Source: Gp6-AA40 sp050742535 (GTDB lineage Bacteria; Acidobacteriota; Vicinamibacteria; Vicinamibacterales; UBA2999). Taken from it: a stretch of DNA of 14,263 nt. The DNA lies in assembly GCA_050742535.1 (NCBI GenBank), contig JBOGIQ010000136.1:1-14263 (forward strand), written 5' to 3'. Position 1 is the first letter of the stretch; the number at the start of each line of letters is the position of its first letter. The notes under the pieces are model-generated. The model had not been told where the DNA came from, did no database searches, and saw only the letters and a program-made list of their open reading frames with translations. Positions 1 to 6,541 of the stretch are shown piece by piece. The translations under genes were made by a program, and so were the position numbers.

Positions 1-205
1 GGTGCGAGGTGGCTGTGCCGGGTCGGTGCGAAGAGGCTGCGCCGGGTCGGTGCGAGGTGGCTGCGCCGGGTCGGTGCGAGGTGGCTGCGCCGGGTCGGTG
101 CGAGGTGGCTGCGCCGGTCGGTGCGATCGGACTTCGCGGTCGGTGTGAAGCAGGCTTCGCCGGGGCGGGCTTCGCCGGGGCGGTGCGAGCAGGCTGCGCC
201 GGGTC
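1..205. repeat. Left block of short tandem repeats, period about 24 bases
   Basis: Five near-identical 24-base units run from the window edge to about 119. Each holds GGTCGGTGCG followed by a GGTGGCTGCGCC-like stretch, with the core at 21, 45, 69, 93 and 116. Two decayed copies follow, at 138 (GGTCGGTGTG) and 178 (GGGCGGTGCG). A separate 15-base direct duplication, GGCTTCGCCGGGGCG, occupies 153-167 and 168-182. The GGC-TGC-GCC part of each unit is itself a small palindrome. The array starts outside the window, so its full length is unknown. Several frames are open through it only because the repeat lacks stop codons; I do not call a gene here. Confidence 0.9.
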
Positions 206-221
206 ACCGTCCTCGCACGAT

Positions 222-654
222 CGCACCGACCAGCGGAGGAAATTCGCACCGGCCAGCGAAGGAACTTCGCACCGACCGCGAAGTCCGATCGCACCGACCA
301 GCGGAAGGAACTTCGCACCGACCGGCGCCACCTCGCACCGACCAGCGAAGAAAACTTCGCACCGACCGGTGCCACCTCGCACCGGCCAGCGAAGGAACTT
401 CGCACCGACCGCGAAGTCCGATCGCACCGACCGGCGAAGGAACTTCGCACCGACCGCGAAGTCCGATCGCACCGGCCAGCGAAGGAACTTCGCACCGACC
501 GGTGCCACCTCGCACCGACCGGCGAAGGAACTTCGCACCGACCGGTGCCACCTCGCACCGACCAGCGAAGAAAACTTCGCACCGACCAGTGCCACCTCGC
601 ACCGACCAGCGAAGGCACGTCGCACCGACCGGTGCCATCTCGCACCGGCCAGCG
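222..654. repeat. Right block: 20 copies of an inverted 10-base core with three spacer types
   Basis: The core CGCACCGACC (or CGCACCGGCC) occurs 20 times, starting at 222, 245, 268, 290, 314, 334, 358, 378, 401, 423, 446, 468, 491, 511, 534, 554, 578, 598, 621 and 641, a step of 20 to 24 bases. It is the reverse complement of the core of the left block. Spacers are mainly of three kinds: AGCGAAGGAACTT-like (type A), GCGAAGTCCGAT (type B) and GGTGCCACCT (type C). Each makes a hairpin with its neighbouring bases: GCGAAG-GAA-CTTCGC at 256-270, ACTTCGC-7-GCGAAGT at 264-284, GCACC-GACC-GGTGC at 359-372. The block stops directly at the FG-GAP gene's stop codon (655-657). Spacers recur, so this is not a CRISPR array. 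Function unknown. Confidence 0.9.
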
Positions 655-2346
655 TCAGAACGATCCGACCAGTCCTTTGCCCTCGATCCACTCATAGCTG
701 CGACCAGCCGCGAGGTTCTTGAATTCCTCCGTGCGACCGTTCGGCCAGGTGACGACCGCCCGGTCGATACGGTCGCGGCGGCCGACGCCGAATGTCACGG
801 GAAGCTCTGACTGGGAGAGGTAGCTCGAGCCGCTCTTGACCATCCGCGACTGGCTCGCGCCCTCGTAAACGATCCGCACGGTGCTGCCAATTGCGTCACG
901 ATTCGATACCGTGCCGCGCAGCCGGAAGCGGATGCTGCGGTTGCCGGCGGTCTGATCGTTGCGCAGCAGCACCGCGGACCCGTTGTTGGTGGTCATGAGT
1001 ACATCCAGGTCGCCGTCGCGGTCGAAGTCTCCGACCGCCAGGCCGCGTCCGACGCGCGGCTGCGCGAATCCGCCCCCGACGGCTCCCGACGCATCGCGGA
1101 AGCGGAAGTTGCCCTGATTCCAAAAGAGCTGCGGCCGCTGCGCATACCCGACGTTGCCGCGGATGTTGCGCACGGTGTCGTCGATGTGCCCGTTCACGGT
1201 GAGCAGATCCAGCCGCCCGTCGAGATCGAAATCGCCGAGCACGCAGCCGAATCCCAGGTAGTTGCGGGACGGGAAACCGACGCCCGCCTCCGTGGCGACG
1301 TCGCGATACGTGCCCTGGCGCGATCGGCGATACAGGCCGATCATTTCGCCTTCGAAGTTCGTGATGGCCAGCGACGAGGCTCCCGAGTTGTCCACGTCGG
1401 CCGCATCGACGCCCATCCCGGCGCGAGCCTTGCCGTCGGCGCTCAGCGCGACTCCCGCCTGCAGCGCGACGTCCTTGAAGGTTCCGTTCCGCTGGTTGCG
1501 ATACAGCTTGTTCGGCTGCGTGTCGTTCGCCACGAAGATGTCCGGCCAGCCGTCCTGGTCATCGTCAATGAGCGCGACACCGAGCGATTTCGACGTCGAA
1601 TCGAAGATGCCGCACGTCGCCGTCACGTCCTCGAACGTACCGTCACCACGATTGCGGAACAGCCACGAGGTGTCGCCCCGATACGCCTCGGGCGTGCAGT
1701 ACGATTTCTGCTTCCCGTCGAGGCTGCAGAAGACGTCGCGATCGGTCGACCACCGGACGTAATTGCAGACAAACAGATCGAGAAGGCCGTCGCGATCGAC
1801 GTCCACCCACATGGCGGAGGTGCTGAAGGCGCTGCGGCCGCCCAGGCCGCTGCTCGTCGTGACGTCGGCGAACGTGCCCTTGCCGGTGTTGCGAAAGAGC
1901 CGGTTCTGGCCCACACAGGTGACGAAGACGTCGGGAAAGCCGTCGTTGTTGAAGTCGCCGACGGCAACACCCATCCCATACATCTCGACGTCGAGACCCG
2001 CCGCACGGGTGACGTCGGTGAAGGTGCCGTTGCGGTTGTTGCGATACAGGCGCAGCGTGGAGCGCTGCCGGTGATGACCCGGCCAGTCGGAACCGTTCAC
2101 GAGCAGGATGTCCTGCCAGCCGTCGTTGTCGTAATCGAGAAATGCGCAGCCGGAGCCGAGCGTCTCGGGCAGGAGCTTGCCGCCATAGGCGCCGTTGTTG
2201 TGGCGGAATGTCAAACCCGCCGGGCCGGTCACGTCGACGAATTGAAAGCCGGGTGCACCGGGCTGCCCAAAGGCAAGGCCCGGAGCGACGAGCAGGCCCG
2301 CGCCTGCGCCGCACTGCCTGAGAAACTCGCGTCGGCCGAGCGTCAC
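655..2346 (-). CDS. Secreted FG-GAP/VCBS repeat protein with C-terminal ASPIC/UnbV domain (CRTAC1-like)
   Basis: The 563-residue protein is probably exported: it starts with a Tat-like signal (RREFL at 5-9, hydrophobic stretch to about 27). Seven calcium-binding loops of the DxDxDG type follow, at about 71, 131, 182, 261, 318 (degenerate, DVDNSGASS), 372 and 440, as expected for a beta-propeller of FG-GAP/VCBS repeats. Residues 478-560 match the ASPIC/UnbV domain (AIGSTV, SYLSQSE, VVTWPNGRTEEF). Such proteins are common in Acidobacteriota, Planctomycetes and Bacteroidetes and are thought to bind ligands or partner proteins; no enzymatic residue is evident. The start is GTG at 2344-2346, overlapping the response regulator stop by 4 bases (GTGA), so it is probably translationally coupled and last in the operon. 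The hairpin repeat block abuts its stop codon. Exact role unknown. Confidence 0.93.
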   Translation of the reverse strand: MTLGRREFLRQCGAGAGLLVAPGLAFGQPGAPGFQFVDVTGPAGLTFRHNNGAYGGKLLPETLGSGCAFLDYDNDGWQDILLVNGSDWPGHHRQRSTLRLYRNNRNGTFTDVTRAAGLDVEMYGMGVAVGDFNNDGFPDVFVTCVGQNRLFRNTGKGTFADVTTSSGLGGRSAFSTSAMWVDVDRDGLLDLFVCNYVRWSTDRDVFCSLDGKQKSYCTPEAYRGDTSWLFRNRGDGTFEDVTATCGIFDSTSKSLGVALIDDDQDGWPDIFVANDTQPNKLYRNQRNGTFKDVALQAGVALSADGKARAGMGVDAADVDNSGASSLAITNFEGEMIGLYRRSRQGTYRDVATEAGVGFPSRNYLGFGCVLGDFDLDGRLDLLTVNGHIDDTVRNIRGNVGYAQRPQLFWNQGNFRFRDASGAVGGGFAQPRVGRGLAVGDFDRDGDLDVLMTTNNGSAVLLRNDQTAGNRSIRFRLRGTVSNRDAIGSTVRIVYEGASQSRMVKSGSSYLSQSELPVTFGVGRRDRIDRAVVTWPNGRTEEFKNLAAGRSYEWIEGKGLVGSF

Positions 2347-2966
2347 AGAGGATTCACGAGGCCGTGCTGGAGCGCGTAGACCACCAGCTCGGCGGTCTTG
2401 TGCACGCCCAGGGTGTTCATGATATTGGCGCGGTGAACCGCAACGGTGTTGGCGCTCAGCTTCAGCCGCGCGGCGATGTCCTTGTTCGACAGCCCGTCGC
2501 AGATCAACTGCAGGACTTCGAGCTCGCGTGGCGTCAGCCGATTTCGCTCGCCGGTCAGCGTCGGCTTCACCAGCGTCTGATCGAACACGCTCTCGCCTGC
2601 CGCGACCCGGACAATCGCCGCCGCGAGATCGAGGTCGACGACGTTCTTCAGGATGTAGCCGCGGGCGCCGGCGTCCATCGCCTGACGGACGACCGTCTCC
2701 TCCGAGTGCATGCTGAGCATGAGGACCGCCACCTCTGGAGCCGCCGCCCCAATCGCCCGCGTCGCCGCCATGCCGCTCATCCCCGGCATCGCCGCATCCA
2801 TCACCACCACCCGCGGCCGCAGTTCGGTGGCCAGGCGCACGGCTTCCTCGCCGTCCGCCGCCTCGCCAACCACCTCGAGCCGTGCGTCGTCCTCGAGGAG
2901 GCGCCGGAAGCCGCGCCGCACCAGGTGGTGATCGTCGGCCAGCAGGACAGTGACTCTTCCGCTCAT
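2343..2966 (-). CDS. NarL/FixJ-family response regulator
   Basis: This 207-residue protein is a DNA-binding partner of the upstream kinase. The receiver domain (about 5-120) has the acidic pair D11-D12, phospho-acceptor D57 in VVVMDAAMPG, switch residue S85 and conserved K107 in YILK. The C-terminal LuxR-type helix-turn-helix covers about 143-207 (LTPRELEVLQLICDGLSNKDIA, then the recognition helix TVAVHRANIMNTLGV). Length and layout are normal for the family and all key residues are present, so it should be functional. Its ATG (2964-2966) overlaps the kinase stop in ATGA, and its own stop overlaps the GTG of the FG-GAP gene. This makes a tightly coupled kinase, regulator, FG-GAP operon. Targets cannot be read from the sequence. 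Confidence 0.97.
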   Translation of the reverse strand: MSGRVTVLLADDHHLVRRGFRRLLEDDARLEVVGEAADGEEAVRLATELRPRVVVMDAAMPGMSGMAATRAIGAAAPEVAVLMLSMHSEETVVRQAMDAGARGYILKNVVDLDLAAAIVRVAAGESVFDQTLVKPTLTGERNRLTPRELEVLQLICDGLSNKDIAARLKLSANTVAVHRANIMNTLGVHKTAELVVYALQHGLVNPL

Positions 2967-4306
2967 GCGACCGCGCTGGGCGCCTTCAGCGGCACGATCA
3001 GCAGGACGCGCGTACCGCCGTCGGGGCCGTTCTCCACCGTGAGTGTTCCGCCCAGCAGCGCGGCGCGCTCGCGCATGGCAACGAGCCCGAGACCGCGACG
3101 GGAGGCACCCGGGCGGAACCCGCGACCGCGATCCGCGACCTCCAGTTCGAGCGACCGGCCGCGCGATCGCAGGCGGACCTGCGCCTGCTTCGAATCCGAA
3201 TGCCGCGCCACGTTCGCCAGCGCCTCCTGCAGCACGCGATAGACGTGAATGGCCGTCTGGTCATCCACGCGGACCGGATCGCCGACGCGCTCGTACGACA
3301 CGGCCACACCCGACTGTCGTTCGAACGTCGACAGATACCATTCGATCGTGCTCTCGAGGCCGAGTTCCTCGAGGATCGAGGGGTGCAGCGACTGCGACAG
3401 CCCGCGGACGCTGTCGAGCGCGCCCTGCGCCACTTCGCCGATCTCCCGCAGGTCCGCCCGGAGCGGCGAGTCGTCCGGGACGCGCCGGCTGGCGCGGCCG
3501 AGCATCGAGCCGATTGCCGTCAGCACCTGTCCGAACTCGTCGTGCAGCTCGCGCGAGATTTCCCTCAGCGTGGCTTCGCGGGTGGCGATGAGTGTCTGCG
3601 CCACGTCGCGGCGTTCGTCCGACAGCGAGGCGAGCTCCTTGAAGACGCGGCGGTTCGTCCGGATCAGATAGAGGCTGGTGGCCGTGATCGCCAGCAGCGT
3701 GGCGGCAAGAAACCAGTACACCCTCCGTTCGACGCGGTCGTAAATCTCCTGTACCTGAGCCACCACCTCGCGTTCGGCCTCGTTGTTCTGGACGAGCAGC
3801 CGTGCGACGGCGTTGCTGAGCGACTCCTGCCTGGCCTGCAGCGTGAGGCGAATCTGCGCGCGTGCCTCGTCGTCCTTGCCCGCGCGCGCGAGCGCAAACA
3901 TACGGTCGGTGGCATCCCAGAACTGCGCGACGGACTGCTCCAGATACTGCGCCTGTTCCGGCGTTCGACGGGCGAGCGCCACCGCCTCCTGCTGCTTCAG
4001 GGCGTCGTCGAGATCCGTACGGATGCGCGCGAACGGAGCCGACCACGCCGACAGCGGGTACCGTTCACCGCCCTCGAGCATGTCGCGCATGGAGTTGGCC
4101 AGATCGTTGAGGTCCTTCTGGATGCGCAGCAGCTGCAGCGACTCGCGGCGGTTCCGATCCGTGAGCTCGGTCTGCAGACTTCGCAAGCCGCTGATCTGAC
4201 CGGTGATGTACCACGAATACGCGAAGACAAGGGCCAACGTCAGCACCAGGCCGACGAGCAGCGCCATGGTCGGGGAGCGGTTTACCGCGCGTCCCGTAGT
4301 GGACAT
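2963..4306 (-). CDS. NarX-like membrane sensor histidine kinase (HisKA_3 type)
   Basis: This 447-residue inner-membrane kinase has transmembrane helices at about 14-36 and 196-216. They flank a periplasmic, largely helical region of about 160 residues that resembles a four-helix-bundle sensor, though I cannot name the domain or ligand. The dimerisation/phosphotransfer domain is of the NarX/DegS class: REISRELHDEFGQ with phospho-accepting H255, followed by LSQSLHPSILEELGL at 303-317. The ATPase domain shows the N box (EALANVARHS, N365), the D392-RGRGF box and the GLGL glycine box at 405-408. It is first in the operon and phosphorylates the overlapping response regulator. The ATG at 4304-4306 has no purine-rich ribosome site before it, but TATAAT lies 9 bases upstream. 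An internal ATG at codon 14 is a less likely start because it would remove residues before the first helix. Confidence 0.95.
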   Translation of the reverse strand: MSTTGRAVNRSPTMALLVGLVLTLALVFAYSWYITGQISGLRSLQTELTDRNRRESLQLLRIQKDLNDLANSMRDMLEGGERYPLSAWSAPFARIRTDLDDALKQQEAVALARRTPEQAQYLEQSVAQFWDATDRMFALARAGKDDEARAQIRLTLQARQESLSNAVARLLVQNNEAEREVVAQVQEIYDRVERRVYWFLAATLLAITATSLYLIRTNRRVFKELASLSDERRDVAQTLIATREATLREISRELHDEFGQVLTAIGSMLGRASRRVPDDSPLRADLREIGEVAQGALDSVRGLSQSLHPSILEELGLESTIEWYLSTFERQSGVAVSYERVGDPVRVDDQTAIHVYRVLQEALANVARHSDSKQAQVRLRSRGRSLELEVADRGRGFRPGASRRGLGLVAMRERAALLGGTLTVENGPDGGTRVLLIVPLKAPSAVA

Positions 4307-4315
4307 CTGGGGGCG

Positions 4316-4321
4316 ATTATA
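4316..4321 (-). promoter_or_regulatory. Candidate -10 element of the kinase operon, possibly leaderless
   Basis: On the minus strand a perfect TATAAT sits 9 bases before the kinase ATG, followed by CGCCCCCAG, which contains no Shine-Dalgarno sequence. Normal spacing would put the transcript start within a few bases of the ATG, as in leaderless mRNAs. No good -35 hexamer lies 16-18 bases further upstream. An AT-only hexamer stands out in this GC-rich DNA, but the call rests on position and sequence alone. Confidence 0.45.
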
Positions 4322-4364
4322 GCGACGCAGCCCCGCTCCTCCGGCGGTATGATGACCGCGTGGT

Positions 4365-4382
4365 GTCCGCCTTCAGGCGGAC
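4365..4382. repeat. Short REP-like hairpin GTCCGCC-TTCA-GGCGGAC
   Basis: A perfect 7-base stem with a TTCA loop lies in the 91-base gap between the divergent kinase and molybdoenzyme genes, ending 15 bases before the molybdoenzyme ATG. Read on the minus strand it encodes the NVRLKADTT-type string that I recall at the ends of many spurious acidobacterial ORFs. That suggests a dispersed genomic repeat rather than a private operator; this is memory, not a search result. It could still affect the 5' leader of the molybdoenzyme mRNA. Confidence 0.6.
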
Positions 4383-4397
4383 GTTGAGGGTGCACCG

Positions 4398-5573
4398 ATG
4401 AATCAGATCACACGGCGTGACACGTTGAAACTCGGCCTGACGACCGCTGCCGGCCTGGCGTTGGTTCCGGAGTGGGCGCTGCCCGCCCTGGCGCAGGGCG
4501 AGGTTGACGTTCCGTTCACGGATTACCCGGCGAACTTCGTCACCGGCCCCGCCGACGGCGCGCGCCGCGTGCTCGACCTGCGAAAGATCGACGGCTTGAT
4601 CACACCGGCCGATCAGTTCTTCTTCATCCAGCACTACGACAAGCCGCAGATCGACCCGGCAGCCTATCGGCTGAAGCTCACCGGGCTGTTCACCAAACCG
4701 GCCGAGCTCTCGCTGGCCGACCTGCAGTCGATGCGCAGCACCGACGTCGTCAACGGCTACGAGTGTTCCGGCAACAGCCCCCGCGGGATGCAGGGCCTCT
4801 CGTCATGCGGGCGCTTCACGGGCGTGCGTCTGCGCGATGTGCTGCGGCGCGCCGGCGTCGACGACAAGGCGCGCGAGGTCGTCTTTTTTGGCGCCGACAA
4901 GGGCGGCGAAGACGTCGTCTTCAGGCAGCAGACGCTGAAGGTGCAGCAGCAGTTCGCCCGCAGCATCACGCGCGAGAACGCGATGAAGCCCGATCCGCTG
5001 CTGGCCTGGGCGCTGAACGGCAAGCCGCTCGACCGCGATCACGGGTTCCCGCTGCGTGTCGTCATGCCCGGCTGGTACGGCGTCGCCAACGTCAAGTGGC
5101 TGTCGGAGATCCACCTGCAGGAGAACCGTTTCCTCGGGAATTACCAGGCGCGCTGGTATCGCACCGTCCGTGCGGTCGGTGGCACCGGGGAGCTCAACGA
5201 TCCGGCCACGCAGTTCGTCGAAAGCGAAGTCTCCAGGCTGAACCTGAAGTCGGTGATCGCGCGGGTGAGGAAATCCGCCGACGCGCACACGGTGTACGGC
5301 TTCGTCCTCAACGACGGCACGCCGCTGCGAGTGGTTGAAGTCAAGGTGGACGAGGGGCCGTGGCAGCGGGCGACGCTGGATCCGGCCAATACGCAGTATT
5401 CGTGGAAGCTGTTCTCCTATCGCTGGACTGGCGCGACGCCCGGCGAGCACACACTCGTCTCGAGGGCGACAGACGCCAACGGTGTGGTGCAGCCGACAAT
5501 AATGGAGCTGGCAAGGAAGAAAACCTTCCTCGAGGACAACTCGCAATTCCCGAGGAAGGTGATGATCGCGTAG
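4398..5573 (+). CDS. Tat-exported molybdopterin oxidoreductase of the sulfite oxidase fold
   Basis: This 391-residue periplasmic enzyme opens with a Tat signal (RRDTLKLG at 6-13, hydrophobic core, cleavage probably after ALAQ near 33). The molybdopterin domain (about 50-240) holds the probable molybdenum-ligand cysteine C123 in NGYECSGNSP and the family block PLRVVMPGWYGVANVKWL at 218-235. A C-terminal Mo-co dimerisation domain (about 275-391) follows. Length fits SorA/SoxC-type sulfite dehydrogenases. Two pocket positions are unusual: the family R-N-H segment reads F-I-Q-H at 76-79, and the residues after C123 are SGNSPRG rather than the common AGNxR. The substrate is therefore uncertain; sulfite is only one possibility. 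GAGGG seven bases before the ATG supports the start. A cytochrome c gene converges from downstream and might encode an electron acceptor, but it is a separate transcript. Confidence 0.9.
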   Translation: MNQITRRDTLKLGLTTAAGLALVPEWALPALAQGEVDVPFTDYPANFVTGPADGARRVLDLRKIDGLITPADQFFFIQHYDKPQIDPAAYRLKLTGLFTKPAELSLADLQSMRSTDVVNGYECSGNSPRGMQGLSSCGRFTGVRLRDVLRRAGVDDKAREVVFFGADKGGEDVVFRQQTLKVQQQFARSITRENAMKPDPLLAWALNGKPLDRDHGFPLRVVMPGWYGVANVKWLSEIHLQENRFLGNYQARWYRTVRAVGGTGELNDPATQFVESEVSRLNLKSVIARVRKSADAHTVYGFVLNDGTPLRVVEVKVDEGPWQRATLDPANTQYSWKLFSYRWTGATPGEHTLVSRATDANGVVQPTIMELARKKTFLEDNSQFPRKVMIA

Positions 5574-5576
5574 TAG

Positions 5577-5741
5577 TCCCTGGTCCTTGGTGCTTGGTTC
5601 TTGGTCCGTTCTTGGTCCTTAGTCCGTCCTAGGTCCTAGGTCCTAGGTCCCAAAAGGCGGATCCCAGGACCATGGACCAAGTTCGGACCATGGACTAAGG
5701 ACGGACCAAGCACGAAGCACCAAGGAACCAAGGACCAAGGA
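5577..5741. repeat. Inverted-repeat block built from TTGGTCC-like words
   Basis: The left arm (5577-5650) is a run of CTTGGTCC, CTTAGTCC and CCTAGGTCC words; the right arm (5661-5740) is its imperfect reverse complement. Examples are CCTTGGTGCTT at 5585-5595 against AAGCACCAAGG at 5715-5725, and CTTGGTCCGT at 5600-5609 against ACGGACCAAG at 5701-5710. Three CCTAGG palindromes sit at 5628, 5635 and 5642 with a 7-base period. The block fills the gap between two convergent genes, starting right after one stop codon and ending at the other. It could fold into a long cruciform or RNA hairpin and act as a two-way terminator. I recall similar GGTCCTTGGTCC strings in other acidobacterial genomes. Confidence 0.88.
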
Positions 5742-6284
5742 TCACTTCGTATCCACCGCCGTGCAGCGGCGGCTCTGATCGTCGAAATCGCGGTACGGCT
5801 CGTGGCAGTTCGCGCAGGCCACCGCCACTGTGTCGCTGACTTCGACGATGGCGTCCATGCTCTTCGACTGTGCCGCCGTGTATGCCGCGCGCCCCGCCGC
5901 CGCCAGGCCTTCGACCGCCTTGCGGTAGGTTTCTTCCTGCACCGGCACCGGCTTTCCGTTCTCGCACAGTCGTCCTGGAATCATCAGCAGGTTGGCCGTT
6001 TCCGCCAGCGCCAGGGCGCTGTTCTCGACCTCCTGCCATCCGCCGTACACGTTCCTGAACGTCTCCGTCGCACTACCCGTCACTTCGGCGGCTGACCGGG
6101 GCGCTCCCGGATCCTGCGCCTGCGCGTCGAAGACGATGTTCGAGAACGTAAACGGAATCCCGCGCATCACCTGCGCCAGGTTCGCGTGCGGCTGCGGGGT
6201 GAAGGCCACCGGCTCCGCCTGCGGCTTGTTGCAACCAACGCCCGCGGCCGCGAGCGCGAATGCCACGATTACTCTCGTCGTCAT
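5742..6284 (-). CDS. One-heme cytochrome c lipoprotein with C-terminal heme site (class II-like)
   Basis: This 180-residue protein begins with a short hydrophobic signal ending in AAAGVGC, which reads as a lipobox with acylated C18, so it is probably membrane-anchored in the periplasm. A single CANCH heme motif lies at 157-161, near the C-terminus, after a mainly helical stretch (about 70-155). That is the layout of class II cytochromes of the cytochrome c' / c556 type, whose four-helix bundle carries the heme at the end (family knowledge). C107 and C174 lie outside the heme motif. No clear ribosome site precedes the ATG (6282-6284). It is transcribed away from the dioxygenase and towards the molybdoenzyme, with the inverted-repeat block between them. 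A role as electron carrier or gas-binding protein is inference. Confidence 0.82.
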   Translation of the reverse strand: MTTRVIVAFALAAAGVGCNKPQAEPVAFTPQPHANLAQVMRGIPFTFSNIVFDAQAQDPGAPRSAAEVTGSATETFRNVYGGWQEVENSALALAETANLLMIPGRLCENGKPVPVQEETYRKAVEGLAAAGRAAYTAAQSKSMDAIVEVSDTVAVACANCHEPYRDFDDQSRRCTAVDTK

Positions 6285-6541
6285 GCGGCCCGCGGGTGCA
6301 AGCCGGAGTCCAGCTGCGCAGCCGCCACAAGGAACACAAAGTCGATTCTTTGTGGCTGCGGGATCCCTGCGCGGTCGCCGACTTCCCGAGAAATCTCACG
6401 GGCCGCGCGAACAATTTCGCGGCGAACAACCGCAGTGGCTCGACGCGATGCGCCGGCCTGATGGAGACGCCGGCGTTCACGCGGATGGCAGGTCCGTTGC
6501 AGCCCCGATCGCTCCATCTTCCTTCGACGAGAGCACATCAC
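6285..6541. promoter_or_regulatory. Divergent intergenic region between cytochrome and dioxygenase genes
   Basis: These 257 bases must carry the promoters for both divergent genes. The main visible structure is an inverted repeat at 6324-6356 (own entry). The dioxygenase reading frame stays open from 6260 through this region, but the translated part resembles nothing and the protein family starts at 6542. I see no convincing sigma-70 promoter pair. Confidence 0.5.
6324..6356. repeat. Palindromic element with two competing stems
   Basis: CACAAAG (6335-6341) pairs with CTTTGTG (6348-6354) around TCGATT, and GCCACAA (6324-6330) pairs with TTGTGGC (6350-6356). The two stems share their right arm, so only one can form at a time. 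The sequence is less GC-rich than its surroundings. It could be an operator for either divergent gene or one more dispersed repeat; CACAAGGAACACAAAG-like strings seem familiar from related genomes, from memory only. Confidence 0.55.

Noticed and set aside
1..654. CRISPR array
   Set aside because: Repeat cores are only 10 bases, spacers are 10-14 bases and recur many times, and no cas genes are present.
9..810. Repetitive arginine-, proline- and alanine-rich proteins on both strands of the repeat block
   Set aside because: Several frames are open at once because the repeat unit lacks stops. The predicted peptides are direct readings of the repeat, and one of them runs into the FG-GAP gene.
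1186..2379. 397-codon plus-strand frame
   Set aside because: It lies antisense to the FG-GAP gene, whose motifs are clear. The antisense product has no recognisable domain.
4348..4353. TATGAT as a -10 box for the molybdoenzyme gene
   Set aside because: No -35-like hexamer at proper spacing; the match alone is not enough.
3200..4387. 395-codon plus-strand frame over the kinase
   Set aside because: It is antisense to a kinase with all its motifs; a GC-rich shadow.
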